NCBI GenBank assembly: GCA_049840795.1
Contig: JASGJK010000009.1
Location: forward strand, 186,001 to 250,000
From: UPXZ01 sp049840795
Lineage (GTDB): Bacteria > Bacteroidota > Bacteroidia > Bacteroidales > Paludibacteraceae
DNA: 64,000 nucleotides
Direction: 5' to 3'
The notes under the pieces are model-generated. The model was not told the DNA's origin. It saw only the letters and a program-made list of their open reading frames with translations, and made no database searches. Shown piece by piece: positions 63,004 through 64,000 of the stretch. Every line of letters begins with the position of its first letter. Position 1 is the first letter of the stretch. The position numbers and the translations under genes are program-made.

Positions 63004-64000
63004 TTAAAATTTCCATCGTAACAGAAGTCTGAAATCCGTTTTTCTATTACCGGTAATTTCTTCATTTCCGCTACTAACACTCTCTCGATCGTCGGAATAC
63101 GTTGTTTGAGCCAGTTTGAGCCATATAGAAATAGCTTTAGTAACATCGTATTTCAAATTTAAATAGTAACGCATTCCCATACCATATATCATCGGTACCG
63201 AAAAAGCATAAAGCACATCCTGCTCATATACATAAATGCGATTTGTGTACGCTTGAGCATCAAAAATATGAAGGCGCAGGTTGATTCCCAGTGGTATTTT
63301 AGATATGTTGTAGTTGATGTCTTGCAATGCCGAGTATCCGTAAGTAGGTTTATTTACGCCATCGTTTGCACTGTTAACATCAATTTGATTTCTAAAGATA
63401 AAATTTCCAAACTCATAGCTTAATTTGTAACGTGCTTGCCATCTCGGGTTAAATAGCACAACAGGCATTACACTTGTCGCATCGGCGTAGTTCTGTTCTT
63501 TCGATTCGTATTTAAACCGCCAGTACATTGATACGTTTCGCTTTGGGAAATAATCTGCTTGCATTAAGTAGTCTTTCCCTAACGAGGGAGCGTCAACTCC
63601 AAATCTCGGCCACGGAAACTGATAATTATCAACATAAGCTGACACCTTCCAATACTTTATAGGGCGTATTTCAGCGCCAAGGTAAATTCCTTTTTCGTTA
63701 TTTACAGTTGAACTCTCAGAAAATGTATTTGAAAAAAACACATCGTATTTTGGAGAAAAACATCGATATAACGCAACTAAACTCACTGTTGAAATAGGTG
63801 AAAAATGGAGTCCGTTAATTGTCGCTATGGCTGATTTACCTGTTATGGCTGTTTCTCCAAAAAAGTTTAGTTTTTGCCAGCGAACTTTATAATCAATACT
63901 TGCAGCTGATTGATTTTTTCCTTTGAAGTAAAATAGATTGTAATTTGTTTCATTTGGTATAAGCGAGTGATTTAAGTATGTGTAAACAAAGGTTGCACCT
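63004..64000 (-). CDS. Outer-membrane barrel of a helix-hairpin-helix protein family, 5' part outside window
   Basis: The frame is open to the window edge; the GTG at 63786 is internal. The sequence SIDYKVRWQKLNFFGETAIT, GKSAIATINGLHFSP, SLVALYRCFSPKYDVFFSNT, GIYLGAEIRPIKYWKVSAYV and DNYQFPWPRFGVDAP is typical of the barrel part of Bacteroidota proteins whose N-terminus holds ComEA-like helix-hairpin-helix repeats. It ends FRLLLRWKF, a terminal barrel strand. The HhH part is not visible. Function unknown. Confidence 0.72.
   Translation of the reverse strand, partial: GATFVYTYLNHSLIPNETNYNLFYFKGKNQSAASIDYKVRWQKLNFFGETAITGKSAIATINGLHFSPISTVSLVALYRCFSPKYDVFFSNTFSESSTVNNEKGIYLGAEIRPIKYWKVSAYVDNYQFPWPRFGVDAPSLGKDYLMQADYFPKRNVSMYWRFKYESKEQNYADATSVMPVVLFNPRWQARYKLSYEFGNFIFRNQIDVNSANDGVNKPTYGYSALQDINYNISKIPLGINLRLHIFDAQAYTNRIYVYEQDVLYAFSVPMIYGMGMRYYLNLKYDVTKAISIWLKLAQTTYSDDRESVSSGNEEITGNRKTDFRLLLRWKF

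Noticed and set aside
1..64000. CRISPR arrays, prophage, toxin-antitoxin or restriction systems
   Set aside because: No regularly spaced direct repeats, phage structural genes, small toxin/antitoxin gene pair or methylase motifs were seen.

Overview
The window reads as chromosomal DNA of a member of Bacteroidota, most likely order Bacteroidales. The evidence is an AT-rich sequence, type IX secretion genes (porU, porV, gldJ-like), a one-piece secDF, KorAB, a NrtR-type AraR, PorG/DUF6089-like, DUF6249 and DUF5056 families, T9SS C-terminal sorting domains, and promoters with the phylum-specific -7 element TAnnTTTG. I see no rRNA, tRNA, CRISPR array or phage. Genus-level naming is not supported by what I can see.

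Layout. 0-11 kb: porU (5' end outside the window), porV and ispF on the plus strand, then a minus-strand block gldJ-like, asnS, korA, korB. 11-18 kb: a plus-strand block folP-cdaA-purD, an orphan sigma-54 activator, rpiB, two small unknowns and thiL. 17.8-26 kb: comM/yifB, an unknown outer-membrane protein, a ZIP metal transporter, a 2-Cys peroxiredoxin, and a probable iron-uptake pair (TonB-dependent receptor plus PepSY membrane protein). 25.9-35.7 kb: a complete L-arabinose operon on the minus strand (araD, araA, araB, galM lipoprotein, sodium:solute symporter, araR, secreted GH51 arabinofuranosidase) behind one promoter and a palindromic operator candidate. 36-46 kb: mscL, secDF, an intact IS30-family element, lptG, tgt, hisH, panD and panC. 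46-48.4 kb: a decayed IS982 element next to a T9SS-domain fragment, hsp20 and a PorG-like barrel. 49-56 kb: recO, a carboxypeptidase-regulatory-domain protein and a nucleoside kinase facing valS, then a miniature IS1182 derivative. 56-64 kb: a secreted amidase-like T9SS substrate with a beta-propeller partner, an ECF-sigma module, and the end of a helix-hairpin-helix/barrel protein that runs off the window.

Two features cut across the whole window. First, at least sixteen one-base frame changes break otherwise well-conserved genes, several of them essential (valS, lptG). Many lie in short homopolymers, so I treat them as probable sequencing or consensus errors and annotate each gene as one spanning unit. 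Second, a family of short GC-rich palindromic repeats (core like CCCCCTAAAGGGGG with a C-rich or G-rich flank) sits exactly at gene borders. Its G-rich flank lies directly before the start codons of araB, thiL, tgt, hisH and panD, and its C-rich flank directly follows stop codons of purD, the response regulator gene and araA. One copy lies in frame inside valS. This boundary-docking repeat is the most interesting unexplained structure in the window.
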